A stretch of 64,000 nt of DNA from Liolophura sinensis (lineage: Eukaryota; Mollusca; Polyplacophora; Chitonida; Chitonidae). The position numbers and the translations under genes were made by a program. The notes under the pieces were generated by a model. The model worked only from the letters and a program-made list of their open reading frames with translations. It had not been told where the DNA came from and did no database searches. The stretch lies in contig NW_027017991.1 of the NCBI RefSeq assembly GCF_032854445.1, positions 1 to 64,000 of the forward strand, read 5' to 3'. This document shows positions 21,437 to 36,292 of the stretch, in pieces (positions within the stretch are counted from its first letter, which is position 1; each line of letters opens with the position of its first letter).

Positions 21437-24400
21437 GTGCCCAGCAACGGCTCTTACTCCATGGAAACCAAGGAAATTTGCAATTTTTCAACAGCTGGAG
21501 ATGCCTGGCCCAATTGCGCATCCTTTGGTACCTTATTGATGTGGGTCAGTGTTCAATTGTACTTTTTACAGCGGATTGTATCAAGTACCTTGTGTTTTTT
21601 TTATATACAAATGGTGTGGTTTTTCTACATGTAGATAAAGAAATTGAGTTTGTCTTCGACTTAGAAGTAAGACATTTGTTGGGTGAGTTAAATGGGCTTG
21701 GCCCAAAGATTTGACGTCGTCTGGGCTACCGAAGGGCACATAACTTATAATGAAAAGTTGAATATAGTAATGACCAGTCGCGATTGTACATAGTTAATGT
21801 AGCCGATTTCAATTAGCAAAAAGACCAGGCAAAAATCCAAAAGTGGAAAAACTGTTCCAATGCTGCTGGTAAGAGGCTAATCCGACGTATTTTGTGACGA
21901 GAAATCGAATGGTGCAAACCGCGTTGCTCTCCGATCAATACTTTTGGCTGTAGCCACAAATGAATAATCAATGATGTCAAGATCACGTGCCCAGCAACGG
22001 CTCTTACTCCATGGAAACCAAGGAAATTTGCAATTTTTCAACAGCTGAAGATGCCTGGCCCAATTGCGCATCCTTTGGCACCTTATTGATGTGGGTCAGT
22101 GTTCAATTGTACTTTTTACAGCGGATTGTATCAAGTACCTTTTGTTTTTTTATATACAAATGGTGTGGTTTTTCCACATGTAGATAAAGACATTGAGTTT
22201 GTCTTCGACTTAGAAGTAAGACATTTGCTGGGTGAGTTAAATGGGCTTGGCCCAAAGATTTGACGTCGTCTGGGCTACCGAAGGGCACATAACTTATAAT
22301 GAAAAGTTGAATATAGTAATGACCAGTCGCGATTGTACATAGTTAATGTAGCCGATTTCAATTCGCAAAAAGACCAGGCAAAAATCCAAAAGTGGAAAAA
22401 CTGTTCCAATGCTGCTGGTAAGAGGCTAATCCGACGTATTTTGTGACGAGAAATCGAATGGTGCAAACCGCGTTGCTCTCCGACCAATACTTTTGGCTGT
22501 AGCCACAAATGAATAATCAATGATGTCAAGATCACGTGCCCAGCAACGGCTCTTACTCCATGGAAACCAAGGAAATTTGCAATTTTTCAACAGCTGGAGA
22601 TGCCTGGCCCAATTGCGCATCCTTTGGCACCTTATTGATGTGGGTCAGTGTTCAATTGTACTTTTTACAGCGGATTGTATCAAGTACCTTGTGTTTTTTT
22701 TATATACAAATGGTGTGGTTTTTCTACATGTAGATAAAGACATTGAGTTTGTCTTCGACTTAGAAGTAAGACATTTGTTGGGTGAGTTAAATGGGCTTGG
22801 CCCAAAGATTTGACGTCGTCTGGGCTACCGAAGGGCACATAACTTATAATGAAAAGTTGAATATAGTAATGACCAGTCGCGATTGTACATAGTTAATGTA
22901 GCCGATTTCAATTAGCAAAAAGACCAGGCAAAAATCCAAAAGTGGAAAAACTGTTCCAATGCTGCTGGTAAGAGGCTAATCCGACGTATTTTGTGACGAG
23001 AAATCGAATGGTGCAAACCGCGTTGCTCTCCGACCAATACTTTTGGCTGTAGCCACAAATGAATAATCAATGATGTCAAGATCACGTGCCCAGCAACGGC
23101 TCTTACTCCATGGAAACCAAGGAAATTTCCAATTTTTCAACAGCTGAAGATGCCTGGCCCAATTGCGCATCCTTTGGCACCTTATTGATGTGGGTCAGTG
23201 TTCAATTGTACTTTTTACAGCGGATTGTATCAAGTACCTTTTGTTTTTTTATATACAAATGGTGTGGTTTTTCTACATGTAGATAAAGACATTGAGTTTG
23301 TCTTCGACTTAGAAGTAAGACATTTGCTGGGTGAGTTAAATGGGCTTGGCCCAAAGATTTGACGTCGTCTGGGCTACCGAAGGGCACATAACTTATAATG
23401 AAAAGTTGAATATAGTAATGACCAGTCGCGATTGTACATAGTTAATGTAGCCGATTTCAATTCGCAAAAAGACCAGGCAAAAATCCAAAAGTGGAAAAAC
23501 TGTTCCAATGCTGCTGGTAAGAGGCTAATCCGACGTATTTTGTGACGAGAAATCGAATGGTGCAAACCGCGTTGCTCTCCGACCAATACTTTTGGCTGTA
23601 GCCACAAATGAATAATCAATGATGTCAAGATCACGTGCCCAGCAACGGCTCTTACTCCATGGAAACCAAGGAAATTTGCAATTTTTCAACAGCTGGAGAT
23701 GCCTGGCCCAATTGCGCATCCTTTGGCACCTTATTGATGTGGGTCAGTGTTCAATTGTACTTTTTACAGCGGATTGTATCAAGTACCTTGTGTTTTTTTT
23801 ATATACAAATGGTGTGGTTTTTCTACATATAGATAAAGACATTGAGTTTGTCTTCGACTTAGAAGTAAGACATTTGTTGGGTGAGTTAAATGGGCTTGGC
23901 CCAAAGATTTGACGTCGTCTGGGCTACCGAAGGGCACATAACTTATAATGAAAAGTTGAATATAGTAATGACCAGTCGCGATTGTACATAGTTAATGTAG
24001 CCGATTTCAATTCGCAAAAAGACCAGGCAAAAATCCAAAAGTGGAAAAACTGTTCCAATGCTGCTGGTAAGAGGCTAATCCGACGTATTTTGTGACGAGA
24101 AATCGAATGGTGCAAACCGCGTTGCTCTCCGACCAATTACTTTTGGCTGTAGCCACAAATGAATAATCAATGATGTCAAGATCACGTGCCCAGCAACGGC
24201 TCTTACTCCATGGAAACCAAGGAAATTTGCAATTTTTCAACAGCTGGAGATGCTTGGCCCAATTGCGCATCCTTTGGCACCTTATTGATGTGGGTCAGTG
24301 TTCAATTGTACTTTTTACAGCGGATTGTATCAAGTACCTTGTGTTTTTTTTATATACAAATGGTGTGGTTTTTCTACATGTAGATAAAGACATTGAGTTT

Positions 24401-27400
24401 GTCTTCGACTTAGAAGTAAGACATTTGTTGGGTGAGTTAAATGGGCTTGGCCCAAAGATTTGACGTCGTCTGGGCTACCGAAGGGCACATAACTTATAAT
24501 GAAAAGTTGAATATAGTAATGACCAGTCGCGATTGTACATAGTTAATGTAGCCGATTTCAATTAGCAAAAAGACCAGGCAAAAATCCAAAAGTGGAAAAA
24601 CTGTTCCAATGCTGCTGGTAAGAGGCTAATCCGACGTATTTTGTGACGAGAAATCGAATGGTGCAAACCGCGTTGCTCTCCGACCAATACTTTTGGCTGT
24701 AGCCACAAATGAATAATCAATGATGTCAAGATCACGTGCCCAGCAACGGCTCTTACTCCATGGAAACCAAGGAAATTTCCAATTTTTCAACAGCTGAAGA
24801 TGCCTGGCCCAATTGCGCATCCTTTGGCACCTTATTGATGTGGGTCAGTGTTCAATTGTACTTTTTACAGCGGATTGTATCAAGTACCTTTTGTTTTTTT
24901 TATATACAAATGGTGTGGTTTTTCTACATGTAGATAAAGACATTGAGTTTGTCTTCGACTTAGAAGTAAGACATTTGCTGGGTGAGTTAAATGGGCTTGG
25001 CCCAAAGATTTGACGTCGTCTGGGCTACCGAAGGGCACATAACTTATAATGAAAAGTTGAATATAGTAATGACCAGTCGCGATTGTACATAGTTAATGTA
25101 GCCGATTTCAATTCGCAAAAAGACCAGGCAAAAATCCAAAAGTGGAAAAACTGTTCCAATGCTGCTGGTAAGAGGCTAATCCGACGTATTTTGTGACGAG
25201 AAATCGAATGGTGCAAACCGCGTTGCTCTCCGACCAATACTTTTGGCTGTAGCCACAAATGAATAATCAATGATGTCAAGATCACGTGCCCAGCAACGGC
25301 TCTTACTCCATGGAAACCAAGGAAATTTGCAATTTTTCAACAGCTGGAGATGCCTGGCCCAATTGCGCATCCTTTGGCACCTTATTGATGTGGGTCAGTG
25401 TTCAATTGTACTTTTTACAGCGGATTGTATCAAGTACCTTGTGTTTTTTTTATATACAAATGGTGTGGTTTTTCTACATGTAGATAAAGACATTGAGTTT
25501 GTCTTCGACTTAGAAGTAAGACATTTGTTGGGTGAGTTAAATGGGCTTGGCCCAAAGATTTGACGTCGTCTGGGCTACCGAAGGGCACATAACTTATAAT
25601 GAAAAGTTGAATATAGTAATGACCAGTCGCGATTGTACATAGTTAATGTAGCCGATTTCAATTAGCAAAAAGACCAGGCAAAAATCCAAAAGTGGAAAAA
25701 CTGTTCCAATGCTGCTGGTAAGAGGCTAATCCGACGTATTTTGTGACGAGAAATCGAATGGTGCAAACCGCGTTGCTCTCCGACCAATACTTTTGGCTGT
25801 AGCCACAAATGAATAATCAATGATGTCAAGATCACGTGCCCAGCAACGGCTCTTACTCCATGGAAACCAAGGAAATTTCCAATTTTTCAACAGCTGAAGA
25901 TGCCTGGCCCAATTGCGCATCCTTTGGCACCTTATTGATGTGGGTCAGTGTTCAATTGTACTTTTTACAGCGGATTGTATCAAGTACCTTTTGTTTTTTT
26001 TATATACAAATGGTGTGGTTTTTCTACATGTAGATAAAGACATTGAGTTTGTCTTCGACTTAGAAGTAAGACATTTGTTGGGTGAGTTAAATGGGCTTGG
26101 CCCAAAGATTTGACGTCGTCTGGGCTACCGAAGGGCACATAACTTATAATGAAAAGTTGAATATAGTAATGACCAGTCGCGATTGTACATAGTTAATGTA
26201 GCCGATTTCAATTCGCAAAAAGACCAGGCAAAAATCCAAAAGTGGAAAAACTGTTCCAATGCTGCTGGTAAGAGGCTAATCCGACGTATTTTGTGACGAG
26301 AAATCGAATGGTGCAAACCGCGTTGCTCTCCGACCAATACTTTTGGCTGTAGCCACAAATGAATAATCAATGATGTCAAGATCACGTGCCCAGCAACGGC
26401 TCTTACTCCATGGAAACCAAGGAAATTTGCAATTTTTCAACAGCTGGAGATGCCTGGCCCAATTGCGCATCCTTTGGCACCTTATTGATGTGGGTCAGTG
26501 TTCAATTGTACTTTTTACAGCGGATTGTATCAAGTACCTTGTGTTTTTTTTATATACAAATGGTGTGGTTTTTCTACATGTAGATAAAGACATTGAGTTT
26601 GTCTTCGACTTAGAAGTAAGACATTTGTTGGGTGAGTTAAATGGGCTTGGCCCAAAGATTTGACGTCGTCTGGGCTACCGAAGGGCACATAACTTATAAT
26701 GAAAAGTTGAATATAGTAATGACCAGTCGCGATTGTACATAGTTAATGTAACCGATTTCAATTAGCAAAAAGACCAGGCAAAAATCCAAAAGTGGAAAAA
26801 CTGTTCCAATGCTTCTGGTAAGAGGCTAATCCGACGTATTTTGTGACGAGAAATCGAATGGTGCAAACCGCGTTGCTCTCCGACCAATACTTTTGGCTGT
26901 AGCTACAAATGAATAATCAATGATGTCAAGATCACGTGCCCAGCAACGGCTCTTACTCCATGGAAACCAAGGAAATTTCCAATTTTTCAACAGCTGAAGA
27001 TGCCTGGCCCAATTGCGCATCCTTTGGCACCTTATTGATGTGGGTCAGTGTTCAATTGTACTTTTTACAGCGGATTGTATCAAGTACCTTTTGTTTTTTT
27101 ATATACAAATGGTGTGGTTTTTCTACATGTAGATAAAGACATTGAGTTTGTCTTCGACTTAGAAGTAAGACATTTGCTGGGTGAGTTAAATGGGCTTGGC
27201 CCAAAGATTTGACGTCGTCTGGGCTACCGAAGGGCACATAACTTATAATGAAAAGTTGAATATAGTAATGACCAGTCGCGATTGTACATAGTTAATGTAG
27301 CCGATTTCAATTCGCAAAAAGACCAGGCAAAAATCCAAAAGTGGAAAAACTGTTCCAATGCTGCTGGTAAGAGGCTAATCCGACGTATTTTGTGACGAGA

Positions 27401-29688
27401 AATCGAATGGTGCAAACCGCGTTGCTCTCCGACCAATACTTTTGGCTGTAGCCACAAATGAATAATCAATGATGTCAAGATCACGTGCCCAGCAACGGCT
27501 CTTACTCCATGGAAACCAAGGAAATTTGCAATTTTTCAACAGCTGGAGATGCCTGGCCCAATTGCGCATCCTTTGGCACCTTATTGATGTGGGTCAGTGT
27601 TCAATTGTACTTTTTACAGCGGATTGTATCAAGTACCTTGTGTTTTTTTTATATACAAATGGTGTGGTTTTTCTACATGTAGATAAAGACATTGAGTTTG
27701 TCTTCGACTTAGAAGTAAGACATTTGTTGGGTGAGTTAAATGGGCTTGGCCCAAAGATTTGACGTCGTCTGGGCTACCGAAGGGCACATAACTTATAATG
27801 AAAAGTTGAATATAGTAATGACCAGTCGCGATTGTACATAGTTAATGTAGCCGATTTCAATTAGCAAAAAGACCAGGCAAAAATCCAAAAGTGGAAAAAA
27901 CTGTTCCAATGCTGCTGGTAAGAGGCTAATCCGACGTATTTTGTGACGAGAAATCGAATGGTGCAAACCGCGTTGCTCTCCGACCAATACTTTTGGCTGT
28001 AGCCACAAATGAATAATCAATGATGTCAAGATCACGTGCCCAGCAACGGCTCTTACTCCATGGAAACCAAGGAAATTTCCAATTTTTCAACAGCTGAAGA
28101 TGCCTGGCCCAATTGCGCATCCTTTGGCACCTTATTGATGTGGGTCAGTGTTCAATTGTACTTTTTACAGCGGATTGTATCAAGTACCTTTTGTTTTTTT
28201 TTATATACAAATGGTGTGGTTTTTTCTACATGTAGATAAAGACATTGAGTTTGTCTTCGACTTAGAAGTAAGACATTTGTTGGGTGAGTTAAATGGGCTT
28301 GGCCCAAAGATTTGACGTCGTCTGGGCTACCGAAGGGCACATAACTTATAATGAAAAGTTGAATATAGTAATGACCAGTCGCGATTGTACATAGTTAATG
28401 TAGCCGATTTCAATTCGCAAAAAGACCAGGCAAAAATCCAAAAGTGGAAAAACTGTTCCAATGCTGCTGGTAAGAGGCTAATCCGACGTATTTTGTGACG
28501 AGAAATCGAATGGTGCAAACCGCGTTGCTCTCCGACCAATACTTTTGGCTGTAGCCACAAATGAATAATCAATGATGTCAAGATCACGTGCCCAGCAACG
28601 GCTCTTACTCCATGGAAACCAAGGAAATTTGCAATTTTTCAACAGCTGGAGATGCTTGGCCCAATTGCGCATCCTTTGGCACCTTATTGATGTGGGTCAG
28701 TGTTCAATTGTACTTTTTACAGCGGATTGTATCAAGTACCTTGTGTTTTTTTTATATACAAATGGTGTGGTTTTTCTACATGTAGATAAAGACATTGAGT
28801 TTGTCTTCGACTTAGAAGTAAGACATTTGTTGGGTGAGTTAAATGGGCTTGGCCCAAAGATTTGACGTCGTCTGGGCTACCGAAGGGCACATAACTTATA
28901 ATGAAAAGTTGAATATAGTAATGACCAGTCGCGATTGTACATAGTTAATGTAGCCGATTTCAATTAGCAAAAAGACCAGGCAAAAATCCAAAAGTGGAAA
29001 AACTGTTCCAATGCTGCTGGTAAGAGGCTAATCCGACGTATTTTGTGACGAGAAATCGAATGGTGCAAACCGCGTTGCTCTCCGACCAATACTTTTGGCT
29101 GTAGCCACAAATGAATAATCAATGATGTCAAGATCACGTGCCCAGCAACGGCTCTTACTCCATGGAAACCAAGGAAATTTCCAATTTTTCAACAGCTGAA
29201 GATGCCTGGCCCAATTGCGCATCCTTTGGCACCTTATTGATGTGGGTCAGTGTTCAATTGTACTTTTTACAGCGGATTGTATCAAGTACCTTGTGTTTTT
29301 TTTTATATACAAATGGTGTGGTTTTTCTACATGTAGATAAAGACATTGAGTTTGTCTTCGACTTAGGAGTAAGACATTTGCCGGGTGAGTTAAATGGGCT
29401 TGGCCCAAAGATTTGACGTCGTCTGGGCTACCGAAGGGCACATAACTTATAATGAAAAGTTGAATATAGTAATGACCAGTCGCGATTGTACATAGTTAAT
29501 GTAGCCGATTTCAATTCGCAAAAAGACCAGGCAAAAATCCAAAAGTGGAAAAACTGTTCCAATGCTGCTGGTAAGAGGCTAATCCGACGTATTTTGTGAC
29601 GAGAAATCGAATGGTGCAAACCGCGTTGCTCTCCGACCAATACTTTTGGCTGTAGCCACAAATGAATAATCAATGATGTCAAGATCAC
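21437..29688. repeat. Dimeric HOR domain (about 1,100 bp period)
   Basis: The two unit types alternate. One has CAGCTGAAGATG, usually with TTTCCAAT, ACCTTTTG and CAATTCGC (starts 21987, 23086, 24736, 25836, 26936, 28036, 29138). The other has CAGCTGGAGATG, ACCTTGTG and usually CAATTAGC (22536, 23635, 24186, 25286, 26386, 27485, 28588). Alternation breaks once, where 23635 and 24186 are neighbours of the second type. Units 24186 and 28588 share a private GATGCTTGG (24254 and 28656), exactly eight units apart. One-base insertions occur near 24135, 27899 and 28224. Confidence 0.88.
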
Positions 29689-32600
29689 GTGCCCAGCAAC
29701 GGCTCTTACTCCATGGAAACCAAGGAAATTTGCAATTTTTCAACAGCTGGAGATGCCTGGCCCAATTGCGCATCCTTTGGCACCTTATTGATGTGGGTCA
29801 GTGTTCAATTGTACTTTTTACAGCGGATTGTATCAAGTACCTTGTGTTTTTTTTTATATACAAATGGTGTGGTTTTTCTACATGTAGATAAAGACATTGA
29901 GTTTGTCTTCGACTTAGGAGTAAGACATTTGCTGGGTGAGTTAAATGGGCTTGGCCCAAAGATTTGACGTCGTCTGGGCTACCGAAGGGCACATAACTTA
30001 TAATGAAATGTTGAATATAGTAATGACCAGTCGCGATTGTACATAGTTAATGTACCCGATTTCAATAAGCAAAAAGACCAGGCAAAAATCCAAAAGTGGA
30101 AAAACTGTTCCAATGCTGCTGGTAAGAGGCTAATCCGACGTATTTTGTGACGAGAAATCGAATGGTGCAAACCGCGTTGCTCTCCGACCAATACTTTTGG
30201 CTGTAGCCACAAATGAATAATCAATGATGTCAAGATCACGTGCCCAGCAACGGCTCTTACTCCATGGAAACCATAGAAATTTGCAATTTTTCAACAGCTG
30301 GAGATGCCTGGCCCAATTGCTCATCTTTTGGCACCTTATTGATGTGGGTCAGTGTTCAATTGTACTTTTTACAGCGGATTGTATCAAGTAGCTTTTGTTT
30401 TTTTATATACAAATGGTGTGGTTTTTCTACATGTAGATAAAGACATTGAGTTTGTCTTCGACTTAGAAGTAAGACATTTGCTGGGTGAGTTAAATGGGCT
30501 TGGCCCAAAGATTTGACGTCGTCTGGGCTACCGAAGGGCACATAACTTATAATGAAAAGTTGAATATAGTAATGACCAGTCGCGATTGTACATAGTTAAT
30601 GTAGCCGATTTCAATTAGCAAAAAGACCAGGCAAAAATCCAAAAGTAGAAAAACTGTTCCAATGCTGCTGGTAAGAGGCTAATCCGACGTATTTTGTGAC
30701 GAGAAATCGAATGGTGCAAACCGCGTTGCTCTCCAACCAATACTTTTGGCTGTAGCCACAAATGAATAATCAATGATGTCAAGATCACGTGCCCAGCAAC
30801 GGCTCTTACTCCATGGAAACCAAGGAAATTTGCAATTTTTCAACATCTGGAGATGCCTGGCCCAATTGCGCATCCTTTGGCGCCTTATTGATGTGGGTCA
30901 GTGTTCAATTGTACTTTTTACAGCGGATTGTATCAAGTACCTTTTGTTTTTTTTATATACAAATGGTGTGGTTTTTCTACATGTAGATAAAGACATTGAG
31001 TTTGTCTTCGACTTAGAAGTAAGACATTTGTTGGGTGAGTTAAATGGGCTTGGCCCAAAGATTTGACGTCGTCTGGGCTACCGAAGGGCACATAACTTAT
31101 AATGAAAAGTTGAATATAGTAATGACCAGTCGCGATTGTACATAGTTAATGTAGCCGATTTCAATTAGCAAAAAGACCAGGCAAAAATCCAAAAGTGGAA
31201 AAACTGTTCCAATGCTGCTGGTAAGAGGCTAATCCGACGTATTTTGTGACGAGAAATCGAATGGTGCAAACCGCGTTGCTCTCCGACCAATACTTTTGGC
31301 TGTAGCCACAAATGAATAATCAATGATGTCAAGATCACGTGCCCAGCAACGGCTCTTACTCCATGGAAACCAAGGAAATTTGCAATATTTCAACAGCTGG
31401 AGATGCCTGGCCCAATTGCGCATCCTTTGGCACCTTATTGATGTGGGTCAGTGTTCAATTGTACTTTTTACAGCGGATTGTATCAAGTACCTTGTTTTTT
31501 TTTTTATATACAAATGGTGTGGTTTTTCTACATGTAGATAAAGACATTGAGTTTGTCTTCGACTTAGGAGTAAGACATTTGCTGGGTGAGTTAAATGGGC
31601 TTGGCCCAAAGATTTGACGTCGTCTGGGCTACCGAAGGGCACATAACTTATAATGAAATGTTGAATATAGTAATGACCAGTCGCGATTGTACATAGCTAA
31701 TGTACCCGATTTCAATAAGCAAAAAGACCAGGCAAAAATCCAAAAGTGGAAAAACTGTTCCAATGCTGCTGGTAAGAGGCTAATCCGACGTATTTTGTGA
31801 CGAGAAATCGAATGGTGCAAACCGCGTTGCTCTCCGACCAATACTTTTGGCTGTAGCCACAAATGAATAATCAATGATGTCAAGATCACGTGCCCAGCAA
31901 CGGCTCTTACTCCATGGAAACCATAGAAATTTGTAATTTTTCAACAGCTGGAGATGCCTGGCCCAATTGCGCATCTTTTGGCACCTTATTGATGTGGGTC
32001 AGTGTTCAATTGTACTTTTTACAGCGGACTGTATCAAGTACCTTGTGTTTTTTTTATATACAAATGGTGTGGTTTTTCTACATGTAGATAAAGACATTGA
32101 GTTTGTCTTCGACTTAGAAGTAAGACATTTGCTGGGTGAGTTAAATGGGCTTGACCCAAAGATTTGACGTCGTCTGGGCTACCGAAGGGCACATAACTTA
32201 TAATGAAAAGTTGAATATAGTAATGACCAGTCGCGATTGTACATAGTTAATGTAGCCGATTTCAATTAGCAAAATGACCAGGCAAAAAGCCAAAAGTGGA
32301 AAAACTGTTCCAATGCTGCTGGTAAGAGGCTAATCCGACGTATTTTGTGACGAGAAATCGAATGGTGCAAACCGCGTTGCTCTCCGACCAATACTTTTGG
32401 CTGTAGCCACAAATGAATAATCAATGATGTCAAGATCACGTGCACAGCAACGGCTCTTACTCCATGGAAACCATAGAAATTTGCAATTTTTCAACAGCTG
32501 GAGATGCCTGGCCCAATTGCGCATCCTTTGGCACCTTATTGATGTGGGTCAGTGTTCAATTGTACTTTTTACAGCGGATTGTATCAAGTACCTTGTGTTT

Positions 32601-32989
32601 TTTTTATATACAAATGGTGTGGTTTTTCTACATGTAGATAAAGACATTGAGTTTGTCTTCGACTTAGAAGTAAGACATTTGCTGGGTGAGTTAAATGGGC
32701 TTGGCCCAAAGATTTGACGTCGTCTGGGCTACCGAAGGGCACATAACTTATAATGAAAAGTTGAATATAGTAATGACCAGTCGCGATTGTACATAGTTAA
32801 TGTAGCCGATTTCAATTCGCAAAAAGACCAGGCAAAAATCCAAAAGTAGAAAAACTGTTCCAATGCTGTTGGTAAGAGGCTAATCCGACGTATTTTGTGA
32901 CGAGAAATCGAATGGTGCAAACCGCGTTGCTCTCCGACCAATACTTTTGGCTGTAGCCACAAATGAATAATCAATGATGTCAAGATCAC
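29689..32989. repeat. Heterogeneous transition segment
   Basis: The units start at 29689, 30240, 30789, 31339, 31890 and 32440. CCATAGAA units, typical of the first 18 kb, reappear at 30240, 31890 and 32440. T9/TTAGGAG units (29689, 31339), typical of the right half, appear between them. Units 29689 and 31339 share TGTACCCG and AATAAGC. Private changes include TTGCTCATC (30320), AACATCTGG (30846), CGCCTTATT (30882) and GTGCACAGC (32443). No regular HOR is visible. Confidence 0.75.
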
Positions 32990-35900
32990 GTGCCCAGCAA
33001 CGGCTCTTACTCCATGGAAACCAAGGAAATTTGCAAGTTTTCAACAGCTGGAGATGCCTGGCCCAATTGCGCATCCTTTGGCACCTTATTGATGTGGGTC
33101 AGTGTTCAATTGTACTTTTTACAGCGGATTGTATCAAGTACCTTGTGTTTTTTTTTATATACAAATGGTGTTGTTTTTCTACATGTAGATAAAGACATTG
33201 AGTTTGTCTTCGACTTAGGAGTAAGACATTTGCTGGGTGAGTTAAATGGGCTTGGCCCAAAGATTTGACGTCGTCTGGGCTACCGAAGGGCACATAACTT
33301 ATAATGAAATGTTGAATATAGTAATGACCAGTCGCGATTGTACATAGTTAATGTAGCCGATTTCAATTAGCAAAAAGACCAGGCAAAAATCCAAAAGTGG
33401 AAAAACTGTTCCAATGCTGCTGGTAAGAGGCTAATCCGACGTATTTTGTGACGAGAAATCGAATGGTGCAAACCGCGTTGCTCTCCGACCAATACTTTTG
33501 GCTGTAGCCACAAATGAATAATCAATGATGTCAAGATCACGTGCCCAGCAACGGCTCTTACTCCATGGAAACCAAGGAAATTTGCAATTTTTCAACAGCT
33601 GGAGATGCCTGGCCCAATTGCGCATCCTTTGGCACCTTATTGATGTGGGTCAGTGTTCAATTGTACTGTTTACAGCGGATTGTATCAAGTAGCTTTTGTT
33701 TTTTTTATATACAAATGGTGTGGTTTTTCTACATGTAGATAAAGACATTGAGTTTGTCTTCGACTTAGAAGTAAGACATTTGCTGGGTGAGTTAAATGGG
33801 CTTGGCCCAAAGATTTGACGTCGTCTGGGCTACCGAAGGGCACATAACTTATAATGAAAAGTTGAATATAGTAATGACCAGTCGCGATTGTACATAGTTA
33901 ATGTAGCCGATTTCAATTCGCAAAAAGACCAGGCAAAAATCCAAAAGTAGAAAAACTGTTCCAATGCTGCTGGTAAGAGGCTAATCCGACGTATTTTGTG
34001 ACGAGAAATCGAATGGTGCAAACCGCGTTGCTCTCCGACCAATACTTTTGGCTGTAGCCACAAATGAATAATCAATGATGTCAAGATCACGTGCCCAGCA
34101 ACGGCTCTTACTCCATGGAAACCAAGGAAATTTGCAATTTTTCAACAGCTGGAGATGCCTGGCCCAATTGCGCATCCTTTGGCACCTTATTGATGTGGGT
34201 CAGTGTTCAATTGTACTTTTTACAGCGGATTGTATCAAGTACCTTGTGTTTTTTTTATATACAAATGGTGTGGTTTTTCTACATGTAGATAAAGACATTG
34301 AGTTTGTCTTCGACTTAGAAGTAAGACATTTGCTGGGTGAGTTAAATGGGCTTGGCCCAAAGATTTGACGTCGTCTGGGCTACCGAAGGGCACATAACTT
34401 ATAATGAAAAGTTGAATATAGTAATGACCAGTCGCGATTGTACATAGTTAATGTAGCCGATTTCAATTCGCAAAAAGACCAGGCAAAAATCCAAAAGTAG
34501 AAAAACTGTTCCAATGCTGTTGGTAAGAGGCTAATCCGACGTATTTTGTGACGAGAAATCGAATGGTGCAAACCGCGTTGCTCTCCGACCAATACTTTTG
34601 GCTGTAGCCACAAATGAATAATCAATGATGTCAAGATCACGTGCCCAGCAACGGCTCTTACTCCATGGAAACCAAGGAAATTTGCAAGTTTTCAACAGCT
34701 GGAGATGCCTGGCCCAATTGCGCATCCTTTGGCACCTTATTGATGTGGGTCAGTGTTCAATTGTACTTTTTACAGCGGATTGTATCAAGTACCTTGTGTT
34801 TTTTTTTTATATACAAATGGTGTTGTTTTTCTACATGTAGATAAAGACATTGAGTTTGTCTTCGACTTAGGAGTAAGACATTTGCTGGGTGAGTTAAATG
34901 GGCTTGGCCCAAAGATTTGACGTCGTCTGGGCTACCGAAGGGCACATAACTTATAATGAAATGTTGAATATAGTAATGACCAGTCGCGATTGTACATAGT
35001 TAATGTAGCCGATTTCAATTAGCAAAAAGACCAGGCAAAAATCCAAAAGTGGAAAAACTGTTCCAATGCTGCTGGTAAGAGGCTAATCCGACGTATTTTG
35101 TGACGAGAAATCGAATGGTGCAAACCGCGTTGCTCTCCGACCAATACTTTTGGCTGTAGCCACAAATGAATAATCAATGATGTCAAGATCACGTGCCCAG
35201 CAACGGCTCTTACTCCATGGAAACCAAGGAAATTTGCAATTTTTCAACAGCTGGAGATGCCTGGCCCAATTGCGCATCCTTTGGCACCTTATTGATGTGG
35301 GTCAGTGTTCAATTGTACTGTTTACAGCGGATTGTATCAAGTAGCTTTTGTTTTTTTTATATACAAATGGTGTGGTTTTTCTACATGTAGATAAAGACAT
35401 TGAGTTTGTCTTCGACTTAGAAGTAAGACATTTGCTGGGTGAGTTAAATGGGCTTGGCCCAAAGATTTGACGTCGTCTGGGCTACCGAAGGGCACATAAC
35501 TTATAATGAAAAGTTGAATATAGTAATGACCAGTCGCGATTGTACATAGTTAATGTAGCCGATTTCAATTCGCAAAAAGACCAGGCAAAAATCCAAAAGT
35601 AGAAAAACTGTTCCAATGCTGCTGGTAAGAGGCTAATCCGACGTATTTTGTGACGAGAAATCGAATGGTGCAAACCGCGTTGCTCTCCGACCAATACTTT
35701 TGGCTGTAGCCACAAATGAATAATCAATGATGTCAAGATCACGTGCCCAGCAACGGCTCTTACTCCATGGAAACCAAGGAAATTTGCAATTTTTCAACAG
35801 CTGGAGATGCCTGGCCCAATTGCGCATCCTTTGGCACCTTATTGATGTGGGTCAGTGTTCAATTGTACTTTTTACAGCGGATTGTATCAAGTACCTTTTG

Positions 35901-36292
35901 TTTTTTTTATATACAAATGGTGTGGTTTTTCTACATGTAGATAAAGACATTGAGTTTGTCTTCGACTTAGAAGTAAGACATTTGTTGGGTGAGTTAAATG
36001 GGCTTGGCCCAAAGATTTGACGTCGTCTGGGCTACCGAAGGGCACATAACTTATAATGAAAAGTTGAATATAGTAATGACCAGTCGCGATTGTACATAGG
36101 TAATGTAGCCGATTTCAATTCGCAAAAAGACCAGGCAAAAATCCAAAAGTGGAAAAACTGTTCCAATGCTGCTGGTAAGAGGCTAATCCGACGTATTTTG
36201 TGACGAGAAATCGAATGGTGCAAACCGCGTTGCTCTCCGACCAATACTTTTGGCTGTAGCCACAAATGAATAATCAATGATGTCAAGATCAC
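32990..36292. repeat. Trimeric HOR, two tandem copies (about 1,651 bp)
   Basis: The first copy is 32990-34640 and the second begins at 34641. Shared private markers are GCAAGTTTT (33037 and 34688), GGTGTTGTTT, TACTGTTTAC (33668 and 35320) and AGTAGCTTTT (33692 onward). The T-run is nine in the first copy and ten in the second. The third units differ: 34091 has ACCTTGTG and GCTGTTGG, while 35743 has ACCTTTTG with CATAGGTAAT. So the duplication covers about two and a half units on the right. Confidence 0.85.
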
